Shown in pieces: positions 1 to 12,390 of a DNA stretch of 64,000 nucleotides. Positions within the stretch are counted from its first letter, which is position 1. Every line of letters starts with the position of its first letter. This DNA comes from Acanthopleura granulata (Eukaryota; Mollusca; Polyplacophora; Chitonida; Chitonidae), in assembly GCA_016165875.1 (NCBI GenBank), contig JABBOT010000015.1, positions 6,987,999 to 7,051,998 on the forward strand, read 5' to 3'. The notes beneath the pieces were generated by a model. The model searched no databases. It was not told the origin of the DNA and saw only the letters and a list, made by a program, of their open reading frames with translations. Both the position numbers and the translations under genes were made by a program.

Positions 1-495
1 TAATACGTTCTGGAGTGTTATCAAAAAGCCAGGGCCTGCCCTTGCCCGGCATACAATAAGCGGAAAGAACATTCGATCTCTGTTAATGTGTTGGCTCTCA
101 TATAACATCTTTTTTTCCCAATTTATTTCAGATAGTAGAAACTGGAGAAACCGGCTTTCTCGTATTTAAAGCTGCCACACCTCGTTATAAAGCGCCTGTA
201 TAAAAAATCCACAGGTATTTATAAACCAACAACGGATTAACTCCGCTCGGGAACAATTGCCCCATAACGCTGTATTGTTTTCCTGACTGTCTAAGCACGG
301 TGAAAATCGACAAAAAGTCGGCGTATACGTCGTTCATGTTTGGAGATGGGATGTTTAGAATTTCCATTGTTTAGCATGATCGGGCGAAAGTGGCAGACTG
401 TTGTTTTACTTTTGATAGCATACCCACGCCTGAAAGACCACTTCATGGGATTTAGACAAAATAAGCCTGTAGTTTTATTGGCACCCGCAGAACCG
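1..495. other. No recognised feature
   Basis: AT-rich DNA. I see no splice-bounded coding segment, SINE or tandem repeat here; the short open frames have no recognisable protein content. Confidence 0.5.
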
Positions 496-1185
496 TGTTT
501 TTAGTATGAAGTTAGGTGCGCATTGCTTACTCTCGAAAGTTGATCGTCCTCTACAGAATTTGTCTGTCTGTTTGTACGTGTGTCTATCTGCCTGTCTGTC
601 TGTCTGTCAAAATCTTTACAGAAAAACGACTAAAAGATTAAAATTTTGGCGATGGTCCGGCTTTGGATCGGCATTCAGGCAAATTTTCTAACTATTCTCA
701 ACCATTGCCAAAGGTCTTTCAGCAGCATCGCAGAAAAAAGTCTTCCATGTTGAAACTTTGGTAGAGATGTGTATCTCTGTGTCAGCTACTATACAGAAAA
801 TATCATGCTGGGATATCAATGAAACATTTAAAGAACATATTTTGGCCTTGCATTGTTATCTTTTATTCGACATAGCATATTTTTCTGCTCCCGTGTACAA
901 GAAAATAAAGTTATTCTTAGCAGGCATCTATAAATTTGTCGGTCTGTTTGTGTGTCTGTCAATCTGTCTGCCTGTCAAAAAAATTACGGAAAATATATAT
1001 ACGAACTTGGATTAAATTCGGTGCGGAGTTTGGCCATATTCCAAACATTAATTCATTAAAAACATTGGCGCTGCTCCAGATTTTTATTCGAATTCGACCA
1101 AATTTTTTAACTATTCGTCACAATTGCTAAACGTCTGTCAGCAACATTACAGAAATAAATATGCAGCGTTTGCTATGGAACTTTA
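496..1185 (+). repeat. Two diverged tandem copies of a TGTC-rich repeat
   Basis: Two segments (about 496-760 and 885-1185) share the same order of landmarks. Each has an aatttgtc(t/g)gtctgtttg stretch, then a TCTG/TGTC-rich run, then TGTCAAAA, an ACGGAAAA/ACAGAAAA motif, and a region ending AACTATTC...CAATTGC...GTCTxTCAGCA. They are diverged copies of one repeat about 280 bp long, not coding sequence. Alignment by eye is partial in the middle. Confidence 0.6.
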
Positions 1186-1404
1186 TATACCGCCTGGCAT
1201 TGACACAGGCACCGATATATTTTATTTTACTTCTCATTCTAAGAAGTATTTAAACGATTTTTCACTATTGTCAGATGTCCTAATGATGTCACGCACGAGA
1301 TTTTGAGGGAGCCTGGTCCAAAGCGTAGCCTCTCCATAAACGTCATTCCATTACATTTTGATGATGCTCCTGTATGCTCCTGAGGCGCACCCAGAAAGTT
1401 TTCA

Positions 1405-2206
1405 ATAGACTTGGTCGCCCCAAATTAGGATTTTTAAAGAAACTCTGAGGGCGAGGTCTTAACGATGTTTTAAAATTCGTTCATAAACTACATCAGTCAC
1501 GTTGAAATTAAACATATTCATTCCTTAATTAGCCTGTACGAGCCCGGAGAAATCCTGGCGTTGTTCGAATTCAACACAAAAAAGAGCGGGCCATTTCGCC
1601 TCATTAATATTCCATAGAGTGGACATTTCCAGGCGTTCGGGATCATTCGATATTTGCTACACGACATCGGATTATTTCGAATTTTGATATACATAGATAA
1701 ATGTAGAGTACAGCAGCTTAGACGGCGTTGAGACAAGGTTAGCAGTAATCTTTTCATTAAACTGTGAGTCAGAAACGTGCGTCTGTTTGACGTTTAACAC
1801 CGCCTCAACCACAACAACGTTTGCACAGTAGTTTTGCGACAACCCCTCAGCAATTACAACTCTAGACTTGTTTGTCAGCCTCCTGAGCTCTCTTTTCCGC
1901 CTCTTTTTGGCCGATTCCGTTAAGAGAGCGCCGTAAGTCCTTCTTTTAGGGGTGTCTTCAGCCACGTTTGTTTACATATGAAGTTTTACCAGTCATTTCC
2001 ACTGAACTGTCAGGCCTCATTTAAATATTCTGGCTGACTTTTGAGTTTCGGCGGGGGGGTGTTATTTTTAATTATTCACTTAACGTACAATGCTGGTGAC
2101 TGATTAACGAAAAGCTCGTAAATTTTACTTCTTGAGAAAAATACTTATTACTCATGTCATTCTGTAATAACGCAAAAATACCTTCAATTAGGACGACTAT
2201 GTCATA
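1405..2206 (-). mobile_element. TTAA-type terminal-inverted-repeat element, copy 1 (decayed)
   Basis: This is a diverged copy of the element at 12391-13197. It starts with a GGTCGCCC(C)AAATT motif and ends in the complementary GGACGACTATGTCATATTAA. The internal order is the same as in copy 2: a 'cttaacgatgttttaaaattcgtt' block, a minus-strand reading frame, a TCATTTAAATATT block, then the tail with ACTCATGTCATTCTGTAA. The minus-strand frame starts at ATG 1965 and encodes a basic peptide with SAKKRRKREL and LTNKSRVVI stretches, which also occur in copy 2. A TTAA sits at 2207-2210; the left TTAA is not clear. Probably a non-autonomous DNA transposon. Confidence 0.65.
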
Positions 2207-2210
2207 TTAA

Positions 2211-3279
2211 GCTATCCGCCAAAGTCTTATATATATCTCTTTTTCAGTATAAATTCCATGGCAAATGTTATGCACGGATTTTAGTGAAACTTTCGACATG
2301 GTTTGACCTTGATATCAGCTCCAATCCATGAAATTTTGGTTGTTATTCGGATATGGATCCGGGATTTGTTTTAAATTTTCAACCCTACACGCAACACAAA
2401 TGCAAAGTTTCCTTTTGACAGGAAGTAGTTGTCTGCGGTGAGGGATTTTTATCTTTAGCTGTAGCGGAAGCTGGCGCCCTCGAAGTGCCTTACATTTTGT
2501 AATTTACTGGTTTAAAGCCATGCTCAATAAGTTTTCACTCATAAATGTGGTCATTTCGATGGGTGCATGAGGGAAACCTGACGTAAATTGGGAATTTACT
2601 AACGAACTTTGCCGTATGTGACAAATCCGCGCATAGATCCGTACACTGTTAACAGAACCACACTCTAATCCTTCTACATTCTAATTATCCGAACAGAGCT
2701 CGGTCGTTCTGGCTTTTTACCAGTCGAAATACACTACATGTATCACTATGTATCTGAATTGAATTCGACTTTCCCTCTAAAGATGCCAGAGTCATCCCAG
2801 CATTAAAGGATCACCTCTGATATAGCCAAAAAGAAAAAAATTCTCTGTTCAAGGCGGAGTTTGAGCTTGCATGTATCCTAGAGATTGAAATCCAAGCGCT
2901 TCTAACCACTATAAAACATTTTGGTTTCTTTGGTTTATCTCAGGCCCTTGGCTTCTTCGCTTTCTTCACGCCTGCAGATGCTCACGTTCTCGTAACTCAG
3001 GCTTGGATTGCTCAAATTTACTAAGCGAAGCTTTAATTGCCCACCATCTAACAAATATAGTCGTTTCACATTTATATAGTTCTTACATGGATCCTGGTAT
3101 TTAAACAGCTAAACACTGAATGTAAAGCCAATGATTTGAGACTGTTTCCTCTTTGTGTGACACTGGCGTCGTGTTTCCTCTAAAATCTTTCTTGAGTAGA
3201 TAAATGACCTTTAACAAATAGGATCGTAAACTAAAACCTAATCTTGCTCGTTTGTCTTCTGCTTTAAGTCCGGAAGTCT
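2211..3279. other. No recognised feature
   Basis: AT-rich intergenic DNA with no coding segment or repeat that I can recognise. Confidence 0.45.
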
Positions 3280-3438
3280 GACAGATACCTGACAATCTTC
3301 GGTGGTTTACTCCGGGCAATCTGGGTTCCCTCCATATGAGTATGAATGTGTACTACACCGTCCTATAAGTGAAATACTCATGCTGGCTTCCTCTCCCGTA
3401 TATATGGCGTAAAATAACAATCAAATAAATAAATACAT
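3280..3438 (+). mobile_element. SINE 3' part
   Basis: The segment reads GGTGGTTTACTCCGGGCA, then TATAAGTGAAATACTC, then GGCGTAAAATAACAATCAAATAAATAAAT. These are the landmarks of the 3' half of tRNA-derived SINEs found throughout the window. The head with boxes A and B is missing, so this is a truncated or decayed copy. Confidence 0.6.
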
Positions 3439-3486
3439 GTAAATATAAGGGAAATATTCTTAATTGCGGACCAATGAAATAAATAA

Positions 3487-3596
3487 ATATAACATAACAT
3501 AACACAGCACTGCACATCACAGCACAGCACAACATAACATAACATAATATTGTAATGTAATGTAAAGTAATGTAATGTAATGTAATGTAATACTTG
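3487..3596. repeat. Microsatellite (ACATA / GTAAT units)
   Basis: Imperfect 5-10 bp units: AACATA and CAGCACA repeats on the left, then at least seven TGTAA units on the right. Low-complexity open frames here read as repetitive peptides and are not genes. Confidence 0.85.
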
Positions 3597-3600
3597 CAAT

Positions 3601-5241
3601 ATATAGCTGAGGATTGTTTTCTTACTTTCAACAGTCTTGCAAAAAGACATTTACGAACATCGCAGGCAACTCCGAGAAATTCCCTTCTTCTCTAAGTCGG
3701 CTGCTGGTGAAAATCAAGAAGGTTACCATCCATAATGCTTAAGCCAGTACTTGTCCACTTAGTAGTAAACAAATGTCCACACACGTCTTGGCCTATCGTA
3801 ACAATCTGTCATGGAAAAATCCCGATGACGGTATTCTTAACCTGTGTGTTGTTGCTCATGCGACACTCCTTATTGGTAGTTACCTTTTTGTCGTTACTTT
3901 GAACGAAATGCCTCGTTAAAATCTTTCATACCAGTCTGTGATTCGAACTATCACTGGCACTTCTAACATGCAGAGTGGGTCAAACGATTACTCTTTGAAT
4001 CAGGAAAGCTTTTGAAATCGCATACCCTCCACAGAGCTATTGCTCATAACGAAGCCACTGTTTCGGAGGGAAGTAATGGGGCTTTTGTACCAGTCACAAA
4101 GTATAGATTTATTGATGTCTTAGATATTGAATTACTTTGCATCTAAGGGATGTTCTTTTCACTGCTGAAACCTTTGAAATCTATAGTTGTACAAAGTGCG
4201 ATCTAGTGCTCGACCACTCGTGTGGGCGAAATTTTGTACTACATATTATTTATAACATATCCCTCGCTAAGTGCTGGTAAGGAACTTTTTGATTAATAAA
4301 CAAGGAACTCCGCCCATGTACTAGAACATCGCAATAATCAGATGCGATCGCCATTTTAAACTCGATTATCGTTGCATTGTATATTTATTTACTTCATTAT
4401 TAGTTGAAGTCTTACTCAAAAAATTTTCACTCACAAAATGACGAACACTTCATGGCATAATTACAATAATGTTTAAAATGTTGAAGGAATTTTGTTGCGC
4501 GCGATTATACACTATAACACTCCTATGAAATGAAAATAAATAAAATATGTTTTCTACAGATTCAAAAATTATTAAAAATGCAAACATGAACGCATGTTAT
4601 ATAGGACACCCATTATAGACCTACACTCAGGATTATTGAAACAAATGGCAAGACCAATTTTTAAATTAAAAGCTATCCGGGGAGAGATAAGTAAAAATAC
4701 GATGGGCCAATGATGACGTCATTTAAAGAGTACAATTTGAAATCGAAGTCCTCGATACTAGAACAGGTCCGCGAAGCGTCAAATAATTTATGCTTCAAAG
4801 CCAGTAGGGGTTTAAGTGACGACGTGAATGATTCAAAAATGACTGTTATTAACTTGCTGTTATTTGACAGAGAAGACAAACAGATCAGGATTTAGATATA
4901 ACGGAAGAGGCGTAATAACAGGCCATCCCGACCATAGCCATTTTGACGTGTTTGGTAAGTTTATTTGTTTTCCAGTTCTTATGTGCCATATATACGCACA
5001 CACGACTAGCCAGTAATGGCTCACCTCAGCTATTTTTGTGTTTACGTCGAGAATCTAGACTTGTGTGTATTAAATGGCCATCTTCCTCAAAAAAGTGGGC
5101 TTGGTCTTATTTTCAAATCTAAATAAAATATTTCCATTGTGAATGGGAAAAATGGCCAAATCACATACGCAGTATTAATTATTGATTTTTTTTTTTTCAT
5201 TTTAACAAATAATTTCTGATGTACTGTCGTTATCATTCAAG
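3601..5241. other. No recognised feature
   Basis: AT-rich intergenic DNA. A 61-codon frame at 4710-4895 has no recognised content and no splice context. Confidence 0.4.
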
Positions 5242-5505
5242 ATGAATGCCCCCACAGAGTCATCGTTCGCAGATGCCTTGTTGTACGCCAAACGTTCTCC
5301 GCAAGTGACAAACATAGATCTCAGAGAAAAGAAGGTCGAAACATTAACCAATGCGTATCAAGGTTGAGACACGATTGCTATTCTGCCAACAGGATAGGGG
5401 AAACGTGTGATATTTCAGCTGTTATCTCAGGAATTTTTATTTCTCTACGCAGTGTCCGCCTTGTTCCAGGCATTCGAAAACCAGGCATTTGGCGTAACAA
5501 AATAG
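5242..5505 (+). pseudogene. RecQ-like helicase fragment (decayed)
   Basis: Read in the frame of the ATG at 5242, this gives 87 codons with two internal stops (TGA at 5365, TAG at 5395) and a terminal TAG at 5503. The first part has a helical region with SPQVTNIDLREKKVETL. It is followed by YQG-stop-DTIAILPTG-stop-GKR and VIFQLLS. In RecQ-type superfamily 2 helicases the corresponding stretch is the Walker A motif, usually LPTGxGKS. The two stops fall at single positions and the Ser/Thr after the Lys is Arg, so the ATP site could not work. The rest of the helicase (DEAH box, motifs III-VI) is not visible downstream. It is a dead N-terminal fragment, either a duplicate of a host helicase gene or cargo of a mobile element. 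Family assignment rests on this one motif and its context. Confidence 0.6.
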
Positions 5506-7439
5506 CGACACAATGTATTAGAGGTCAAAGCCTCGGCGAAGAAGTAGATTTGCCTCTAAGTTTAGGTTGAGGGCTAGACGGCAAGTAGTGGTTCGCGTGA
5601 CCTCAGCGGAAACAACTGAGTTATAGGGCTATAAAAATATCTCGCGACAGATTTGTTAAAATTTATAATGGCGGCGCATTCCGTTTTCTCAGTGCATGTG
5701 TACTGTCATACATCGGTTATACAATATCATAAAAATAGAAACGTATAGTTTTTTTTTTTTAACTTTGGATACGATGCCTCATCGGTACATATGTGTATAT
5801 TGCCTTGTGTTGTATTTTCTTTTAAGTCTTTAGATGAATATTTCGAATACAACCCCCCTGACTGAGATAAACTGACGAGAGGCCGGATTTCACAACGATC
5901 ACGCTGTCGTCGCTGGGTTTTATTTTTTTTTTATTTTTTATTTTTTTGCTGTCTGTCCTATAATATTCTGTCTTATAGTTTATTTTTCACTACAAGAGCA
6001 AGCAGAGACCGTTTTCTAAGTAATCTGGATTGACATATGGATGCGTGATTTATCGATCCGGTCCTAGCTTTTTAAGGCTGAAACAGCATAATCTTGAATA
6101 CGCCGTGTGCTATCTCTTTGTGACGATGCCCTTGAGAACGAGGCACTATGTCCTGAAAGGCATCAATCGACTGGCCGTTCATGGCTGTTAGGTTTTCTTT
6201 CTTGCTGCCCGAGACGGTGATTAATTCAGCCAGGAAACTGCCTAATGGACAAATTACCAATATCCTGATGTAGTCCGATAAAACAATAGGCTCGGAAATT
6301 GTCGATGAACTGTAGAGTTTGTCAATGTTTTTGTATGTATGAGCCATGGACAATGTACGAGTTTAATCTTCGGCTTTCGACAAGGGACAGCGAGACGGTA
6401 AGACGACTCAGAAAGCCGTTATTGTTTCGCCAAGAATAACCTGGGAATAATTGGTACAGCGCGCTATCGACAATTCTATGGTGGCCGGTTGTGACCATGT
6501 GTTTTCGTCGCGGAGGGTTTTTTTTTTTCTTTTGATAACCCAGCCAATAAACCGCCGTGTTCAATACAAATGGCAACAGTATCGCGATTGATGCGCACAG
6601 AGCAGTGTGACAATTGGCAAATGATCATAGCCATGGCAATATGTGAAAACCACCCGCTTATCGATTTAACTACAGCTGTAGCTCAGATGGGTGTTTTTCT
6701 AGCTGGTGATGATTCCACAAAGTAATTTTGTAGTTAAGAAAACATTTAAAACTTAACTAAAATTAAACCTTCTTGAAATCTTAAAATAAGTGCCTGGAAG
6801 ATGCATATATCATATGCATAATATCGAATCACAAGTGACAAAAATCACAAGTATCAAATAAGCTGCAAAAACTGAGTTTAAAGTTGAGTCACAAATTGCT
6901 TTGTGGAATCGGCCAACTTATTTACTATTTAATTTCACTCTACAAGGTTTGTGGTTATACATAACTGTAGACTTCGGCGAGAATAAAACACCGGAGGACT
7001 TTCATCCCGTCAGGTACAATATTACATTATTATACAGAGATGAAAGGCGAAACGTAATCATGGATTCGCTACGCAAGTGAAACTAACAACGATTTGATAT
7101 ATTTAATGTTCTTTTAAATGCTTAATAGATACACACAAAGAAGGTGTAGTGAGAGGTCAAAGTCCTCCTATCAATTCAATTAAATTGAACTTAACTGAAG
7201 ATAAACTGAATTTAATTACAGTGAATCGTGTAAACCTGTCATTGAGTTTTTACCTTGGGGAAATTTGCTCCTGACATTGTCAACAGTTTAGATTATATTC
7301 GCTCATAAAACTGCTTTTATGAGAGTCTACTCTTGAAAGGCAACGACAATTTGCTTTTTCCTCTATAGAAAGCAATCGATAGACGCAATTGATACCGTAT
7401 TAAATTGTTTCGTTTGTAAACTAGTTACAGAAGAGGACC
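5506..7439. other. Mostly featureless; two overlapping minus-strand frames
   Basis: Minus-strand open frames at 6072-6353 (ends with RHKEIAHGVFKIMLFQP) and 6322-6576 look slightly less random than their surroundings. I recognise no family, and no start or splice context supports them. The rest is AT-rich with T-runs near 5750, 5930 and 6520. Confidence 0.3.
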
Positions 7440-7748
7440 GTATTCAAGCACATAACCTTTGAAGGAAATAGGAGTTATGGGTTCAAGCCGAGGCTTGGAG
7501 AGGAAACTGGTAGATTTTCTTGGTGACTACAAGCAGTCGATGCCGCTCGTGTGGCCGATTGCACACTCTACAGCGTTCGTTCAAGACCACTTGTCTTCAA
7601 CCAAATATTACGTTGTGACGTGTACGTAAAACCTCGGATAGTTCGTCAGTGACCTCCTTGGCATTGCGGCTCCCTCCGCCTATGAAACCATCATAAAAGT
7701 GGGTAAGGCGTTAAGCAATAATAAATAAACAAACAAATAAATAAATAG
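7440..7748 (+). mobile_element. Possible tRNA-derived SINE, different family
   Basis: A box-B-like GGTTCAAGCC lies near 7480. It is followed by a body ending in CCTATGAAACCATCATAAAAGTGGGTAAGGCGTTAAGCAAT and an (AAAT)n tail. The 3' end resembles a SINE tail of the GCGTTAAxCA type, but the body differs from the main SINE of this window. Box A is not clear. Confidence 0.45.
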
Positions 7749-10440
7749 ATAAAAATAGTCAAGAGTTCACAGTCGTACCCAAATATACTCGGTATATGTC
7801 AGAACATTGAGAATCATAAGCAACCAGTCGATCAACAACGATATGTGAATTTTCTTATATGCTGAGAAAAATCAGTGCGATCTCATCCACATCCTCGAGA
7901 CAAGAAAGAACCCATTGAAGAGTCGATCAGGAGATTCGGAAATGGCACAATATGACTGGCTTAAAACATACATCAACTTTCAAAACATCACTCTTTGTTG
8001 TCATTATTTTCCCTCGTGTGTGAGACAAGAATTTGTCAACCTTATCAAAATGTGATTGTTACTTTATTATCACTTTTACTAACCACGATTGTAAGATAAC
8101 CATGAAACAATCTTAGTAATAGGCCTTTCTCCCAATTTGCAGCAGATTACCTTAACGACACGTTAACATTTTTGGAGAGAAACAAGCATCAAAGAAGAAG
8201 TAACACGTACATTGCAACAAAACCTTCAACATTACATTCGTTTGAATTCCGCCGCTACGGGCTCTAAAACATGAAGTTGATTGTTTGCATTGTTTTCTTA
8301 TTTTTTTTTAATTTTGGTTTACACTTTTTTCATTTACTCTTTTCTTTATATTTATTTATTTGTTTATTTTTGCAAACATCACCGAACTGGATTTGCATGA
8401 AATATTCATGAACTTCTCGACAGCGGCTTATATGTCTCTCAATCAGACGCGTGTAAATTGTATTGTGCCTAATGTTTGCCGTTGACGTAGATCGTGGTTA
8501 TATAGCCTCTAAAACGTCTCATTATTGCCAGAGCAACCTCATCTTGTTGTGTCCACAGTGCAAAAAGGGCAGACAGACGTTTTAAGATCGTGGAAATTTA
8601 GACTTACCATAAGTTGCCTCCAGTAGATGGCACGTCGTCCACAAAAAGGAGGTGTTACACTGTAAGAGAGCTCTATGAACTCTCATCAATAATTCAAAAA
8701 TATGCTGAAACACACATGATGGCCTGAGTACAAAGAAAACTCCCCCTTCGTATTGTTTGGGGCTCCGATTGTGGTGAAACGTTCTTTCTTTCCTGCACGG
8801 GAACCTCTGTTTGCACTGCGATTTGTTACGACGATAAAGCTGTCTGCTAAAGCGACGCCCGGCAACTGTTTGTCAAAGCTGACGCGCGGCACGCCTTTCG
8901 CGTAAGATAAATGCCTTATAAGAGCCTATCATCGAACCGAGATCAATCACCCAAAACAAAAGAAATTTTTTAAAAACAAAATCGATATCGATCACTGTGT
9001 TTTGACTGATCCTTCTCCACCTTCCACTTAACTCGTAAAAAAACCCGGTAATTTTGAGACCCTGTCTACACATCTTTGATCCCAATGTAACAATAAAGGG
9101 GCTTATTTCTTGGCGATAATGAATGTTACGGTAAATCATTCACGAGTGTAAACTTTCAGCTTCGCAAATGCTTCAACATTCACTTTTATCCCCAGGGATA
9201 AGTTATTCCCTTGTTGTTCAAAGACGAAATGGAAACTGTTATTAGCTTTCCACATTACGAATGAGTATAGACCACCAATAAAGGCTGGAGTCTGTATTTA
9301 TAAACTTCCTGACAGCGTTCCTGGCAACATTTCACATTGGTAGCTGTACAGATCGGGTCATGTGATTTAAGCTCTTCGCTCTTGTCGTGAGAGGTCAACA
9401 GTGCACATGCGTAGGCCAACAAGTAAGAGCTGTCAAACTGTACCAATTGTCGACAACTTTTCCCCAACAGACCCGGCGGATTGAAGAGGTTTTTCTTAGA
9501 TAGATTTGTTTTAAATGCAAAAGAGTAATCGAGTTGATAACAAATCATAAAATTATCGCCTAAATATCAGGCAAACAAGGCTGCTAAGGCCACGACCTTG
9601 ATCGAGGTAAACTTCACCTGTCGCACAAACACGCATGTCCAGAGACCTGTTTTGGACGTTGTGGCGTGAAATATGGTTAAAACTTTTGGAAGGATGCGTA
9701 GCTTATTTTTTAAGATATTTACCGATAAAAAACCTCAACCAGAAAGGCGACATTTTAGAACAAGAAACACATTGAAACTCTCGCGGCCCGTACGCGCCAC
9801 TCGAAGAAGCGAGAGGAAACCTTGGTAAAATATGACGCTTTTACACGCAAGAGTCATCAGCGGAGGTAACTGATGTATCGAGTTTTCCGATTTCATGCAG
9901 GCCTGACTTCCCCAGCTCATTAAATTGCTCCAGTCCGCAATGTTTTGTCCATACATGGAGTATTTCTCGAAGAATCTTAGGTCAAACGCTATGAAGGGAT
10001 TCAAGAGCCCGGGCCCAGATGAACAAGCATTCAGGAAAACTCGCTCAGGTTCCCTGACAACGGTTCATTGTTTACATGGAAAAAAATAAACATACAGATT
10101 GTCGAAAAAGAAATCTGGGATACAAACTGATCATACTTTGCAGAATTTAAAAAGTTTGTGAGAGTCACACGCTCTCCCTTATAGACAGGCGCCCCATATA
10201 GTGATGTTAAAAACTTAAGAAATTAGTTCAGCATTAGAAACTAAAAGAAAAAGAAAAAGGAGACATAACAACTTAGGCCGAAAATTGAATATACATTAAA
10301 TATTTTGTTTGTGTCCACTTCAAACCCTTTGGGATTCAAAATCCTAAAGAAAAGGAAATAATACTTTCGCTTTTTAGTATGTGTGCTAGTTAGTATATAG
10401 GGAATTATTTATGAATGAATTCAGTTTCACGTTGGGGGGG
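7749..10440. other. No recognised feature
   Basis: Intergenic DNA without a supportable gene. Open frames on the minus strand between 8686 and 10004 lack family motifs and splice signals. Confidence 0.4.
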
Positions 10441-10705
10441 GATCTCCGTGGCTCAGTTGGTTAGCTCGCTATCGCCCCGTTGTGACCCAGAAGCCTCCCA
10501 CCAATGCGGTCTCTGTGAGTTCAAGTTCAGCTCATGATGGCTTCCTTCCCGGCCGTACATGGGAAGGTCTGCCAGCAACCTGCAACCTGGTCGTGGGTTT
10601 CTGCAGGCTCTGCCCTGTTTCCTCTCATTATAATGCTGGCCGCCGTCGTATAAGTGAAATGTTCTTGAGTACGGCGTAAAACACCAATCAAATAAATAAA
10701 TAAAT
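10441..10705 (+). mobile_element. tRNA-derived SINE (main family), near full length
   Basis: The head is TCCGTGGCTCAGTTGGTTAG, which fits a tRNA box A. The box B equivalent GAGTTCAAGTTC lies near 10520. The body has GGCCGTACATGGGAAGG, CCAGCAACCTGC and GGCCGCCGTCGTATAAGTGAA, and the copy ends CGTAAAACACCAATC plus (AAAT)n. Copies on both strands elsewhere in the window share this order. Confidence 0.9.
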
Positions 10706-11907
10706 ATTGTACACTTTATACATTGGACACCTTGTATATTAAATAAATAAATAGTTTCAGGTTGAATAAGCTATTAACGCCCAGAAATCGTTGTTCACAT
10801 GACTGGCGGACTTTGTCAAGGCCAAAGTGCTGGTTTGTTTAAAGACTTTGCTTTCCAAAGGTTTAGGTAGAGCAGCCAAAGCCCTATAAGTAAAGCTATA
10901 GTAATATTGATTTTCAGTAGGCCTAGACGACAAGTAGATAAGCAGACAATCTATGACATCGCTGACACATACACGATAGGTCAGGCACTTAAACAGTATA
11001 GGTACTTCACCTTCGCATTCTTGGCTGTTCTTTAAGGCACTTGTGTACTTGTGTTCGAAACAGGAAAAATGTCGAGTGCAACGACTTCACATAGCACCGA
11101 ACAACGGCTAGCACATCAAAGTGAGTCAAACGCCTCTCAGCAATGTGGTCGTTCTGAGTTCAGTTAACTCCAGGCTTTCCCGAAGATCTTGCACTCGTTA
11201 CGTTTAGAAGCTACAAGAGCTGTGACTGTAAAATCTTGTAGTAAGTACAGAGCACTTCCGCCCTGCGTTGTCGATACACACAGCGGGCATGGGAGGACAG
11301 TTCAGACCCACACCAACTAGAAAACCACAAATGTGGTGGTCTTACCTTCGTCCTTTTACCTTCCAGCCCACCTCAAAGTACGAAGCCCCTTGTTGTCCAT
11401 TCCAGTCCGATGTCATGCCCCTTGCACTCTCCACGACTCGGTTTTCTCGCTAGTTTAGGATGCAGTAGTGACGTGGCGATCGCTGAATCGCCATAACACA
11501 CGTGCTTGCGGTTAAGTCTAGACCAGGTATGCATCGATACACGTGTAGGCGGGAAGAAGCGGGGCGACTTCGAGCGAAAAAGTGTTCTTGATCTGAGTTA
11601 ACCAAGCAGTGTCTCTGTGGCTAATAGTAAAGTACAGGAGCAAGCCACACAGACGCACAGGGTCTAAGCGATTCAGCTGCAAGCACCAGTTTGGAAGTCT
11701 CTGGTATGGCCCAAGCCGGCAGTGACCCTAGATCTCCCGAATACTCTATCAACTATGTCATCGATGAGGTCTCCACTTTTTTTATTAATTATTAAAAACC
11801 TCGTGAGTATATCATGTGAAGCTGACAATTAATAACCTTTAAAGCTGAACTTTCATGTGAAGTGTTATCTAACTATTAAGTTTATTATAATTAATATATC
11901 TGTATGA
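10706..11907. other. No recognised feature
   Basis: Intergenic DNA with no coding or repeat signal that I can support. Confidence 0.4.
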
Positions 11908-12098
11908 TTTATTTATTTATTTAATTGGTGTTTTACGCCGTACTCAAGAATATTTTACTTATACGACGGTGGCCAGCATTATGGTGGGAGGAAACCGGGC
12001 AGAGCCCAGGGGAAGCCCACGACCATCCGCAGGTTGCTGGCACACCTTCCCACGGCCATCCGCAGGTTGCGGGCACACCTTCCCACGTACGACCGCTA
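11908..12098 (-). mobile_element. SINE (main family), 5'-truncated, with internal duplication
   Basis: Reads tail-to-body on the plus strand: (ATTT)n, GGTGTTTTACGCCGTACTC, then the body to CCCACGTACGACC. A block of about 33 bp (CCATCCGCAGGTTG through CTTCCCACG) is present twice in direct repeat near 12025-12090. The tRNA-like head is missing. Confidence 0.85.
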
Positions 12099-12390
12099 GA
12101 TCAGTATGAAGCACACGTATTAGTCCATGTAAACTACTAAATGTCCAGTGTAGTTGAAAAGAAAAGTGAGAATAATAAACATTTTTGTCCCCTTATAACA
12201 CTGGAAATGTTTGGAAGTTACATTGTACCATCATTACACGTGTGTTGTTATTTGTTAGCTCAAGACAACTTTGATATTAAATGGCCCACAAGTATAGATG
12301 AAACAATCAGTGTAAAAATGTCACCTGTACCCTGCCAACATCCGGGGGATCCCATAGACTACCCTTTTAATGTGACAATAAGCCTCTTAA

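Noticed and set aside
1672..1965. A stand-alone small gene for a basic nuclear peptide
   Set aside because: The same frame sits at the same place in other copies of the TTAA element, so it is part of a repeat.
6072..6576. A minus-strand gene end (frame ending HGVFKIMLFQP)
   Set aside because: No recognisable family, no convincing acceptor or partner exons; left as an unassigned frame.
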